Source of the DNA: Pseudomonadota bacterium
GTDB taxonomy: Bacteria; Myxococcota_A; Polyangia; Fen-1088
Length of the DNA: 36,185 bases
NCBI GenBank assembly: GCA_017881245.1
Contig: JADGRC010000047.1
Coordinates: 1-36,185, forward strand
Reading direction: 5' to 3'
Below the pieces are notes generated by a model. The model did not search any database. It had not been told where the DNA came from and saw nothing but the letters and a program-made list of their open reading frames with translations. The position numbers and the translations under genes are program-made. Position 1 is the first letter of the stretch; each line of letters begins with the position of its first letter. This document shows positions 1-7,531 of the stretch, piece by piece.

Positions 1-1530
1 CTGACGGAGACCAAGGTTTACACCCTGTCTCCCGCATCGAAGGACATCGTGCGCAACCTGCCCGATTTTCTTTCAATCAAGTTGTATGTATCCGAGGGGC
101 TGCCCCCTGAAATGAAATCGACATCTCGTTACGTGCGCGATCTCCTGGACGAGTACCGGACGAATTCGAAGGGCAAGCTGCGCTTCGAGGCCCTCGACCC
201 CGGCAAGGACAAGAAGCTGGAGGACGAGGCCGCGACCTGCGGCGTGCGCAAACTGCAGGTCCAGAAGTTGGAGGACACCAAATTCGAGGTCGGCTCCTAC
301 TTCCTGGGCATGTGCTTGTCGTACAACGGCAAGGACGAAGCCGTCGGCGAGATTGTCGGCGCCGAGGGGCTGGAATATCAGGTCTCGTCGTTGATCAAGC
401 GGATGACGCAGCGTAAGCGCAAGCTGGCGTTGACGACGGGCCATGGCGAGCTGGATCTGAACCAAGGCCTTCAGACATTGCAGCACATTCTGTCGCAAGA
501 ATACGACACCACGACGGTCAACCCGTCATCCACGGTGATTGCCGACGATGTCGATGCGCTGCTGGTCGGCGGCCCCAAGCAGGCCATTGACGAGAAGGGC
601 CGCAAGGAAATCGATTCCTTCCTTATGAAGGGCAAGGGCGTCATCTTCCTGGTCGATGGCATGGCCATGAGTACGCCGAACCAGGGCAACCCCATGCAAC
701 AGATGCAAGGGGGTGGCCCGAAGATCGGTCAAGCGAACGACAGCGGGCTTGGCGATCTGCTGAAGGCGTATGGGTTCGCCGTCGGCCAGGACTTCGTGCT
801 CGATCGGCAGAATGCGCCCGGACCGGTCGAGATGAACGGCCGGCGGATGCTGGCGAACGCGCCCATGTTCGTGGGTGTCGAGACGCCGAAGATTTCGGAC
901 AAGGACTTCACGCTGCTGGCGGGAATCAGCGCCATCATCTTCCCCTATGCCAGCTCCGTTTCGTTGGTGGGGCCGCTCGCCAGCGGAAAGCCGTCCCAGG
1001 GGCGGCTTTGGAAGCTCGCGCAAAGCTCGCGGTCGAGCTGGAAGGTGTCCGGTTTCTTCTTTTTCACGCCCGGCACCCCGGTCGAAGAAAGCAAGGACAA
1101 AGGGCCCTTCGCGCTCGGATACGCGTACGAGGGGCCGCTGAAGAGCGCGTTCGCGCCGCTCGCCGCGGCGCCTGGAATGTCCCTGCCTCCCGGTGCTGTC
1201 CCGGGCGAATCGAAGAAGCGCGTCCGAATGGTCGTGATGGGTGACTCCGACTTCGCCTCGGACGAGTACTTTCCGATGAATCGTTTCCTCCCCATCTACG
1301 GCAACGGCGCTCAGTTCTTGCTGAATGCCCTCGGATGGACCTTGGAGGACGAAGCGCTCACGCCCGTTCGGGCCAAGACCGTGACGTCACGACCCATTCA
1401 ACTGGAAGCCGATCAGAAGGTCACCGCGTTGAAATGGTTCAACGTCCTCGGGGTACCGCTCGCGTTCTGCGCGTTCGGAATCGTTCGCTGGCGCATCCGC
1501 CGGTCGGGACGACAATCCCAGAAGCTCTGA
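1..1530 (+). CDS. GldG-like ABC transporter auxiliary protein, 5'-truncated by window edge
   Basis: The frame is already open at base 1 and reads LTETKVYTLSP, which in this family follows the first membrane segment of a GldG-type protein (ABC_transp_aux domain). The true start therefore lies upstream of the window; the GTG at 49 is internal. The visible 509 residues are an extracytoplasmic domain with family features (GHGE in a 'TTGHGELDL' context, a 'VVMGDSDFASD' segment near the end) and a single C-terminal membrane helix (about 467-485) followed by a basic tail. Such proteins accompany an ABC ATPase and an ABC-2 permease; those partners are probably just upstream. The DUF4340 gene follows 43 bp downstream, the standard order. 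The transported substrate is unknown. A paralogous gene lies at 23398-25350. Confidence 0.85.
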   Translation: MTETKVYTLSPASKDIVRNLPDFLSIKLYVSEGLPPEMKSTSRYVRDLLDEYRTNSKGKLRFEALDPGKDKKLEDEAATCGVRKLQVQKLEDTKFEVGSYFLGMCLSYNGKDEAVGEIVGAEGLEYQVSSLIKRMTQRKRKLALTTGHGELDLNQGLQTLQHILSQEYDTTTVNPSSTVIADDVDALLVGGPKQAIDEKGRKEIDSFLMKGKGVIFLVDGMAMSTPNQGNPMQQMQGGGPKIGQANDSGLGDLLKAYGFAVGQDFVLDRQNAPGPVEMNGRRMLANAPMFVGVETPKISDKDFTLLAGISAIIFPYASSVSLVGPLASGKPSQGRLWKLAQSSRSSWKVSGFFFFTPGTPVEESKDKGPFALGYAYEGPLKSAFAPLAAAPGMSLPPGAVPGESKKRVRMVVMGDSDFASDEYFPMNRFLPIYGNGAQFLLNALGWTLEDEALTPVRAKTVTSRPIQLEADQKVTALKWFNVLGVPLAFCAFGIVRWRIRRSGRQSQKL

Positions 1531-1573
1531 CCACGCGTTTCAACCTCCCTGACGTTCTGCAGGATAAGGACCC

Positions 1574-2914
1574 ATGAACCGGAAGAATCTGACCGCTCTG
1601 CTCGTACTCGGAGTTCTGACCGTGATAGCCGTGGTCGTCTTGCGCCAGCCTGAGAAGGGCGAACGCGTGGGCGAGCGTCCACGACCCATTCCCAAAATCG
1701 CCGCCGGGTCTTTTGATGCCCTGGTGGTCACAAAGGCAGGCTCCACCACCACAATCAAGAAGGAAGGCGATAAGTACAAGGTGGTGGCGCCGGTCTCATA
1801 CGCGGCGGACGAAAACGTCGCCAAACAGGCTTTCGAGACCGTTGAAAAGCTGGAGTTCGGAGATATCGTCTCGGACCAGAAGGCCAAGCACGGCGAATTC
1901 GAAATCGAGGACGGCAAGGCGTTGCGGGTGATCGTCAAGAAGGGTGATCAGGCCCTGACCGAGTTCCTGATCGGCAAGAGTGTCGGCGGAAACACATTGG
2001 TGCGCCTCCCGGGGAAGGACGAGGTCTGGACCGGCATCGGATCGTACCGTTACAACTTCGACCGCGACACCACCAACTGGCGCGACAAGACCATCACGAA
2101 GTTCACCCAAGGGGACGCCGAGAAGATCGAGGTCAAGGGCAAAGGCGACGCGCGCGTGGTCGTCAAGAACGACGGTGGTGACAAATGGAGCGTGCTTGAA
2201 TCCAGCCTACCCATTCCGAAACTGGACAATTCCGTCCCGACCGGAATCGCGTCGGCCCTGTCATCGTTGGTCACCAACGAATTCGCCGACGATGCCAAGC
2301 CAGACCAGACGGGCCTGGCCAGCCCAGAAACGACCGTCACGGTGTTTTTGAAGGGTGGCAAGAGCGCCACCCTCCTGGTCGGAAACAAGAAAGGCACCGA
2401 CGACACCTACGTCAAGACCTCGGACGCGCCGCAAGTCTACCTGGTCAAGCGCTACAGCATCGATCGCGTGGACAAGCGCCCGATTGATTTTCGGGACAAG
2501 ACCCTCTGCGACATCGCTGAAGCCGATCTGGGCGAGGTGATCGTAACGCGTGACAAGGATTCGTACACGCTCGGCCGCGATCCCAAGAAGAACGAATGGA
2601 AGGCGAGCAAGCCGGCCGGCCTGACCCTGGATCCGACGAAGGTCACTCCGATCGCCGGAGGGTTCAAGGATTGGAAGGCGATCGGGTTCGCCGACGACCA
2701 AGATCCGAAGGCGAACGGACTGACCAAGCCGAAGGCCGTGATTGTCGCGCACAGCAAGGACAAGAAGAATACCTGTGTCCTCAAGGTTGGTGACGAAGCC
2801 AAGGACAAGATCAACTATGTGGCGCAGTCCGGGGCGTCCGCGGATGCTTACTTGGTGGCCAAGTGGCAGACGGATCGGCTGTTGGTCAAAGTGGACGACC
2901 TCAAGAAGAAGTAA
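1574..2914 (+). CDS. DUF4340 domain protein, membrane-anchored
   Basis: A 446-aa protein that starts with one membrane helix (about residues 7-24, MNRKNLTALLVLG...) and is otherwise soluble and lysine/aspartate rich, so it is probably anchored in the inner membrane and faces the periplasm. It contains two copies of the DUF4340 signature, a strand pair read as VYLV or VWTG followed by FRDKT/WRDKT. One copy is at about residues 142-177 and the other at about 277-315. The start ATG follows AGGATAAGGA, a reasonable ribosome binding site. The family regularly sits after GldG-type genes and is thought to be part of the same transporter assembly; its biochemical role is unknown. It is longer than the second DUF4340 protein of this window (25347-26456). 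Confidence 0.85.
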   Translation: MNRKNLTALLVLGVLTVIAVVVLRQPEKGERVGERPRPIPKIAAGSFDALVVTKAGSTTTIKKEGDKYKVVAPVSYAADENVAKQAFETVEKLEFGDIVSDQKAKHGEFEIEDGKALRVIVKKGDQALTEFLIGKSVGGNTLVRLPGKDEVWTGIGSYRYNFDRDTTNWRDKTITKFTQGDAEKIEVKGKGDARVVVKNDGGDKWSVLESSLPIPKLDNSVPTGIASALSSLVTNEFADDAKPDQTGLASPETTVTVFLKGGKSATLLVGNKKGTDDTYVKTSDAPQVYLVKRYSIDRVDKRPIDFRDKTLCDIAEADLGEVIVTRDKDSYTLGRDPKKNEWKASKPAGLTLDPTKVTPIAGGFKDWKAIGFADDQDPKANGLTKPKAVIVAHSKDKKNTCVLKVGDEAKDKINYVAQSGASADAYLVAKWQTDRLLVKVDDLKKK

Positions 2915-2973
2915 CGTTTCCGGCTTGGGTCCGCGCGGGCGCTCGAAACCACATCGTGACACAATAGAAGGGG

Positions 2974-3261
2974 ATGAGCGTCCGCCAGCAGCTGCTGTTC
3001 CTCTGTGCCGCCACGCCGAACCCCGCAAGCAATGTCGTTGCTTGGTCGCTGTTTGATGGCACCGGAAGAACGACCGCGATGGCGGGGGACGCGGACGTCC
3101 CGCCCTACGATTCGGTCCTGGCGGCAATGAAGGACGGTTGGCGCGTCATCCAGGTTCCACAATTGATCGCCGCGCCCGTGGGCCAGGAACACGAGACCGC
3201 GTTCCCACGGTTCGAGTACGTCCTCGAAAAGCTCGTCGACTTCGGACGCAACCGTGACTGA
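2974..3261 (+). CDS. Small conserved-looking protein of unknown function (95 aa)
   Basis: The reading frame starts MSVRQQLLFLCAATPNPASN and contains the segment DGWRVIQVPQL, then a C-terminal acidic/aromatic stretch FPRFEYVLEKLV. I believe similar short proteins with a DGWRVIQ core occur in several phyla, but cannot verify this here. No signal peptide, membrane segment or catalytic motif is seen. A purine-rich AGAAGGGG directly precedes the ATG, closer than usual for a ribosome binding site. Its stop codon lies inside the start region of the dioxygenase gene (8-nt overlap), so the two are probably translated together. The preceding DUF4340 gene ends 59 bp upstream. Function unknown. Confidence 0.65.
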   Translation: MSVRQQLLFLCAATPNPASNVVAWSLFDGTGRTTAMAGDADVPPYDSVLAAMKDGWRVIQVPQLIAAPVGQEHETAFPRFEYVLEKLVDFGRNRD

Positions 3262-4138
3262 CGCTCCACCGCCACTGTCGTTGCCGACGTCGTTGCTGAC
3301 GTCGTTGCTGACGTCGTTGCTGACTTGCAAGGATATGGCCGCCTTCGTCGCGCACGGCTTCTTGAGGTTTGACGAGATCGTCCCGCGCGATCTCTGCGAC
3401 GCCGCGCTGGCCGAACTTGCGACCGGATTCAAACCGACGCCTTTCCTCGCCGCACGCGACAGTCCCCAGGCGCAATGGCCAGGCAAACCCCTGGCGACTC
3501 TGTGGCGTGATTCGTCGGCCATCGGTCCCATTCTCGGCCTGCCCCGGGTGAACGGCATCATCGAGAGTCTGCTCGGGCCTGGGGCCCTTTATGACCATCA
3601 CTACGCTCACGTCATTCCGCCCCACCAGCGCTGGAGCCAACCTTGGCACGCCGACGCGATCATCGATCCCAGACCGTACGCCTTCGACATTCAGCTCTTC
3701 TTCTTCTTTCACGATACGCCCCGACAGGCGGGCGGAACGATGATCCTGCCGGGCAGTCATTTTCGGCGGGTCAACGAATCGGACATCGCCCGCACACAGA
3801 ACTTCCGGGGACAGGTGCCAACGGTCTGTCAGGCGGGAACGCTGATGGTTTGTCACCACGGTTTGTGGCATTGCGGACAGCCCAATCACACGGATCTCCC
3901 GCGCACCATGTTGAAACTCCGCCTTGGCCCGGCGGAACGTCAGTTGCGCCGCTTTGACTTGCGCGATCTCGATGACCCGAGGGTCTCGGAGATCCTGCGT
4001 ACGGAGCCACCCTGGATGGGCAGCGCGGATGCGCGGCTGGAGGTCGTCCACCGAATAAAGCTATGGCGCGCGCTGACCGGTGATGACCGTTTCGACATGG
4101 ACCACTGGCTGACGCGAATCGAGAACGACCGAACCTGA
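3254..4138 (+). CDS. Phytanoyl-CoA dioxygenase (PhyH) family Fe(II)/2-oxoglutarate oxygenase
   Basis: A 294-aa protein with the facial triad of non-haem iron, 2-oxoglutarate dependent oxygenases: His132-x-Asp134 in the context QPWHADAIID, and the distal His206 in GLWHCGQPNHT, followed by a basic segment (PRTMLKLRL) suited to 2-oxoglutarate binding. The GGTMILPGSH segment before the distal His is typical of PhyH proteins. The substrate cannot be told; family members hydroxylate acyl-CoAs, amino acids or secondary metabolites. I use the GTG at 3254 because the usual family N-terminus (LTxxDMAAFVAHGF) begins just after the repeat, leaving no good start downstream; an ATG at 3335 is possible. The gene overlaps the preceding small gene by 8 nt. 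Residues 8-24 are a Ser/Leu/Thr repeat made by a 12-bp tandem repeat, unlike other PhyH N-termini I know. Confidence 0.85.
   Translation: MTDAPPPLSLPTSLLTSLLTSLLTCKDMAAFVAHGFLRFDEIVPRDLCDAALAELATGFKPTPFLAARDSPQAQWPGKPLATLWRDSSAIGPILGLPRVNGIIESLLGPGALYDHHYAHVIPPHQRWSQPWHADAIIDPRPYAFDIQLFFFFHDTPRQAGGTMILPGSHFRRVNESDIARTQNFRGQVPTVCQAGTLMVCHHGLWHCGQPNHTDLPRTMLKLRLGPAERQLRRFDLRDLDDPRVSEILRTEPPWMGSADARLEVVHRIKLWRALTGDDRFDMDHWLTRIENDRT
3277..3324 (+). repeat. 12-bp tandem repeat, four units, inside the PhyH gene
   Basis: Four head-to-tail copies of GTCGTTGCTGAC (the first has one C for T change). The unit is a multiple of three, so copy-number change keeps the frame and only lengthens a Ser-Leu-Leu-Thr stretch near the N-terminus. 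The reverse complement of the unit (GTCAGCAACGAC) resembles the repeat unit at 31912-31947. Confidence 0.9.
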
Positions 4139-4158
4139 TCAACACCTTCCATGGAGCA

Positions 4159-4185
4159 GGAGGCGGCTCGCTGCCGAGCGCCTCC
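4159..4185. terminator. Strong GC-rich hairpin between convergent genes
   Basis: The arms GGAGGC-G-GCTCG (4159-4170) and CGAGC-GCCTCC (4175-4185) pair over 11 bp with one bulged G (4165) and a 4-nt loop. It starts 21 bp after the stop of the PhyH gene and lies between two convergent genes, where a two-way terminator is expected. There is no T-run on either side, so it is not a classical intrinsic terminator; it could stop or stabilise transcripts in another way. The rest of the 148-bp gap shows nothing else. Confidence 0.5.
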
Positions 4186-4286
4186 CCGCACCCCACCTCG
4201 CTCCGCAGGGCGAAGCCACGCACCGCTTGCACCCTCGATTGTCGAGAAACCTCTCCGCCGCGCAGCGATTCCCGAAGATAGGCAAA

Positions 4287-6977
4287 TCAGGGAGAGATGC
4301 CGTCGTTCATCAACGCTTCCGATGCGATGGTTCGTCCCCGTCCGAGGCGCTGGGACGTGCCCGCCGTGCGCGCCTGATCTCGAATCAAATTGGCTTGCCG
4401 GCGCAACTCCAGCGCCGCGCTCTTTCTTCCGCCCCGCTCCTCGAATTCGGCATAGGCGGCGAACGCCCGTCCCAGTTCCAGCTCGGCGGACGCGTTGCTC
4501 AGAACTTCGATGGCGCGATCGAACATCTCCCGCGCGCCTCCCAGCTCCCCATCGCCGGGAGCGCCGAAGCCCACCGCTGAGGCCACCACGCGCAAGGCGG
4601 CCCCGGCGACGGACGGTGCGCCTATGCGCTCGGCCAGTTCGAAAGCCGCGCTCGCCTCGTCCCGAGCATTGACCGTTTCCCCTCTGGCCAGTTCCACCTC
4701 GGCCAACCCACGAGACGCGTCACACAGCAGCAATTTGGCGCCGAACTGCCGCGCGATTTCCTTGGCCTCGACAAAGCACGGGCGCGCATCCACGGGACGC
4801 CCCTCGTGCAACCAGCAGTCGCCAAGGGCGATCGCAATGCTGCATTCAAACAGGCGCTCGCCGCCATCGCGGGCCAGCTTGCGGGATTCCTCAAGAATCG
4901 CGATGGCGCGATCCACGCGACCGAGATCGCGTTCGAGCGCGCCCAGCTCCAACAGGGACGCGACCATACCGGGGCGATCGCCGGTCCGTCGGCGCAGATC
5001 GATCGCCTGTCGAACGTGTCCCTCGGCGGCCAGAAGATCGCCCATTTCATGTTCCACCTGGCCCATTCGCGACAGGGCCAACGCCTTGCCACGTTCGTCG
5101 CCTAACTGATCCCGCGCTCGGTAAGCGGCCCGATGGCACGCGAGCGACAGCTCGGGCTCGCCCCTCAGCAGATGGACCCGCCCGGTATCGTCGAGCGTCG
5201 ACGCGATTCCCGGCAGATCCTCGGCTGCCTCGAACAACTGACGCGCCACCTCGAGGTGGCCGAGCGCCGCCACCGGCTCGCCCAGAACGCCGTGAAGCCG
5301 TCCTATCTTGCCGTGAGCCGCCCCCCCTTTTGCGGGAAGATCCAGACGCCACGCCAGGCGCAACATTTCCTGGAAGTGCCCCAAGGCCTCCCTCGTTCGA
5401 CCGAGCCGGGTGGCGATCTCGCCCACGGCGTACAGCGCGTCCATTTTTGCCACGGCGTCGTCGATGTCCAACAGCCCGACCCCGTGAAGATAAAGGGCTC
5501 GCGCCCGTTCCAGCTCGACCCGTCCGCGGGCTTCCGCCGCGGCGGTCAACAGACAGTAGGCCGCCCGCCGCGAGTCGCCTCCCTGCTCGTAGAGCCGACC
5601 CAATATCTCGAAGCGGATCTCTCGACCGGCGCCACCACGGCTCTCCAGCCACTGCGCCGCAAATCGGCGCCGCCGTGCCAGTTGCTCTGGCGGAAACGTC
5701 GCCAGCAGGAGATCGACGTCGGCGGGATACTTGAAGGTCCACTCGGCGTCGCCGGCGAAACTGCCGTCGGGCGTGGCGGCCAGGAGATCCCGTCCCGCGA
5801 GGCTGTCGAGGGTCGTACGAATCTCCGGTATCGCCGCGTCGGGAGCAAACACGGTCGTGGGATCGACCGGCTCGGCGACCATTCTTCCCACGGCGACAAT
5901 TCCTCCCGTCCAGAACGTCTGGCCAAACACCGCCGCCCGCGTCAAGAGTTCGCGTTCAACGGCGGTCAAACTGGCGATTCGGCTCCGAGCCGCCGCCTCC
6001 GGTCCCAGCGCCAATTGTTCGCTGCTCGCCCGTTCCGCGTCGAACCACCACCCCTCGCCCGTCTCGGCCACCAAGACGCCGTGCCGGCTATAGACGTGCA
6101 GGAGCTGCTCCAGCAGAAAAGGATTGCCACCGGATTCAACGGCGGCGCGATCGACCAACGCGGGTGGTAGCGGCTCGGGCCCGGTGGCGTCCAGAATGGA
6201 GCGAATCATGTCGTCGATCTCGCGCCGGCCCAATGCCCGAGGCTCGACACGTGTGTGGCGGCCGTCTCCGCGGCCCCAGTCCGGACGGCGCAGCAACAGA
6301 TCGGGCCGAGCGGTGGCGATCAACAGGACCGGCACCTCGCCCAGCTCGCCCGCGATTCGCTCCAGGATGTCCAAAGACTCGTCATCCGCTAGATGCAGAT
6401 CGTCGATCGCCCACACGAGGGGCGACGACGCGGCATCCTGCTCCAGGAATCGGCAAAGCACCGCGCGCGCCAGGTCCGCTCCCTGGGTGGAACTGCTCGC
6501 CAACGCGCGCGAGAGGGGGCTTTCGCGCAATTCGAACCCGAGGAAACGCCCCAACAGCGCCGCGATCTCGGCCACGCGACGGTCCGCGAACAGTCGCTGC
6601 AGCTCGTTTCGAAATTGAACCAGCGCGGCTTCAGGCCCCAGCTTGGGATCGATGCAAAACCGTTGGCGCAAGAGGGTGCCCATCAGATTTCCGTTACCCG
6701 GCTGGCCCGCGCCGCCCGCCACGGAGAGCGACACGCGCAGCATGCGCAATCCGGGCCCCTGCACCTCGGCCATCCACTCACCCAGCAAGCGCGTCTTACC
6801 TATGCCTAACGGCCCCACGACCGTGACTATCTGGGGCGCTCGAAAGCGTACCGCGCGCTCCAACGCCGCGTCGAATGCCTGGAACTCCCCTTCACGCCCG
6901 ACGAAACACGCCGGCTGAAGGCCGACCCTAACACCGCCATTGTCGCCCCGCGCAATCCCCTCCAGCTCGGCATCCAT
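4287..6977 (-). CDS. AAA/STAND-type ATPase with TPR repeats
   Basis: An 896-aa cytoplasmic protein. It opens with CFVGREGEF, the entry motif of AAA_16-type NTPases, then Walker A GPLGIGKT (about 55-62) and Walker B VWAIDD (about 188-193), followed by a winged-helix-like region. From about residue 460 to 870 it is all-helical with TPR-like repeats (for example ALGHFQEMLRLAWRL, AEGHVRQAIDLRRRTGD). This is the ATPase-TPR half known from MalT/LuxR-type regulators and from myxobacterial kinase-ATPase-TPR fusions. Here there is no N-terminal kinase and no C-terminal helix-turn-helix, so the output is unknown; protein-protein scaffolding is likely. No in-frame start lies upstream of the ATG at 6977, and no clear ribosome binding site precedes it. 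It is the last gene of the long minus-strand run. Confidence 0.8.
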   Translation of the reverse strand: MDAELEGIARGDNGGVRVGLQPACFVGREGEFQAFDAALERAVRFRAPQIVTVVGPLGIGKTRLLGEWMAEVQGPGLRMLRVSLSVAGGAGQPGNGNLMGTLLRQRFCIDPKLGPEAALVQFRNELQRLFADRRVAEIAALLGRFLGFELRESPLSRALASSSTQGADLARAVLCRFLEQDAASSPLVWAIDDLHLADDESLDILERIAGELGEVPVLLIATARPDLLLRRPDWGRGDGRHTRVEPRALGRREIDDMIRSILDATGPEPLPPALVDRAAVESGGNPFLLEQLLHVYSRHGVLVAETGEGWWFDAERASSEQLALGPEAAARSRIASLTAVERELLTRAAVFGQTFWTGGIVAVGRMVAEPVDPTTVFAPDAAIPEIRTTLDSLAGRDLLAATPDGSFAGDAEWTFKYPADVDLLLATFPPEQLARRRRFAAQWLESRGGAGREIRFEILGRLYEQGGDSRRAAYCLLTAAAEARGRVELERARALYLHGVGLLDIDDAVAKMDALYAVGEIATRLGRTREALGHFQEMLRLAWRLDLPAKGGAAHGKIGRLHGVLGEPVAALGHLEVARQLFEAAEDLPGIASTLDDTGRVHLLRGEPELSLACHRAAYRARDQLGDERGKALALSRMGQVEHEMGDLLAAEGHVRQAIDLRRRTGDRPGMVASLLELGALERDLGRVDRAIAILEESRKLARDGGERLFECSIAIALGDCWLHEGRPVDARPCFVEAKEIARQFGAKLLLCDASRGLAEVELARGETVNARDEASAAFELAERIGAPSVAGAALRVVASAVGFGAPGDGELGGAREMFDRAIEVLSNASAELELGRAFAAYAEFEERGGRKSAALELRRQANLIRDQARTAGTSQRLGRGRTIASEALMNDGISP

Positions 6978-7128
6978 GACGCCAAGTAAACGCTCGCCCG
7001 AGGCGGCCGTCCAAAAATTGGCCTCACTCCGCGTCGAAAACGCCGGCGGGTTGGCGCGGCGATCACCGGAATTGATGCTTCGGACGCCGATCCGAGGCCG
7101 GCAGACGGCGTCCGTTCAGCGGAACGCG

Positions 7129-7386
7129 CTAGCCGAGTCCGAAGTCGATAATCATCACCCCGCGCTCCGGTGGATTGTCGTCGGACTTGTCCCGATCGTC
7201 CGGATCACGGGGCCGTGGATTGCCGTCGTCTCGGTCCTGGTCGCTTCGGTCTCTGTCTTCGTCTTGACGACGCCAGTGTTCGGGCGAACCGTCGCGGCTC
7301 GGGATTTCCAATTGCGGACGCTCACCACGCCTGCGTTCTTCTTGTTCCCTGCGACGGATCTGTTCGATGATCCAGGGCTCGAGCAT
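7129..7386 (-). CDS. Small charged protein with C-terminal RGVMIIDF motif (85 aa)
   Basis: An 85-aa reading frame beginning MLEPWIIEQIRRREQEERR and ending RGVMIIDFGLG. The middle is very rich in Arg, Asp and Glu and is probably disordered. The layout of conserved ends (MLxPWIIExI and RGVxIID) around a variable charged centre fits small proteins I recall from myxobacteria and planctomycetes; function unknown to me. The ATG is preceded by GTAGAGGGGAGCC, a good ribosome binding site, which supports a real gene. It stands alone between the lipoprotein gene and the ATPase-TPR gene, 151 bp before the latter, all on the same strand. Confidence 0.7.
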   Translation of the reverse strand: MLEPWIIEQIRRREQEERRRGERPQLEIPSRDGSPEHWRRQDEDRDRSDQDRDDGNPRPRDPDDRDKSDDNPPERGVMIIDFGLG

Positions 7387-7413
7387 GGCTCCCCTCTACG
7401 TCCTGCAATATCC

Positions 7414-7437
7414 TTGCCGTCTAGTCAAGATCGGCAA
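7414..7437. promoter_or_regulatory. Dyad TTGCCG-N12-CGGCAA upstream of the small gene
   Basis: A perfect 6-bp dyad with further partial symmetry inside (TCT/AGA on the minus strand). It lies 28-51 bp upstream of the small protein's ATG (7386), where an operator would be expected. No convincing -35/-10 pair could be fixed around it. Confidence 0.3.
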
Positions 7438-7456
7438 TTGCTTCGCGGAACCTGAG

Positions 7457-7478
7457 AAAAAAGATCCTTAACGATCAC
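7457..7478 (-). terminator. Weak terminator-like element after the lipoprotein gene
   Basis: Read on the minus strand, an imperfect palindrome GATCGTTAAGGATC is followed at once by TTTTTT, about 55 bp beyond the lipoprotein stop. Only four outer base pairs plus the TTAA core can pair, so it would be a weak intrinsic terminator. The remaining intergenic bases (7387-7531) hold the dyad and the ribosome binding site of the small gene. Confidence 0.25.
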
Positions 7479-7531
7479 AGTTGGTTGGCGTTTGCGGAAA
7501 ACTTTGCGATGTTCACCGCCCCGGCGGCCGG

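Noticed and set aside
2261-3127. A 288-codon minus-strand frame
   Set aside because: It is antisense to the DUF4340 gene and the small downstream gene, with no domain.
3277-3324. The 12-bp repeat as a CRISPR array
   Set aside because: The units are contiguous with no spacers, lie within a coding frame, and no cas gene is near.
5133-6170. A 345-codon plus-strand open frame
   Set aside because: It is antisense to the ATPase-TPR gene, with a composition (Arg, Gln, Pro rich) typical of shadow frames.
4287-6977. The ATPase-TPR gene as a defence (Avs/STAND) system
   Set aside because: No effector domain (nuclease, protease, TIR or membrane segment) is present and no mobile or defence gene is near.
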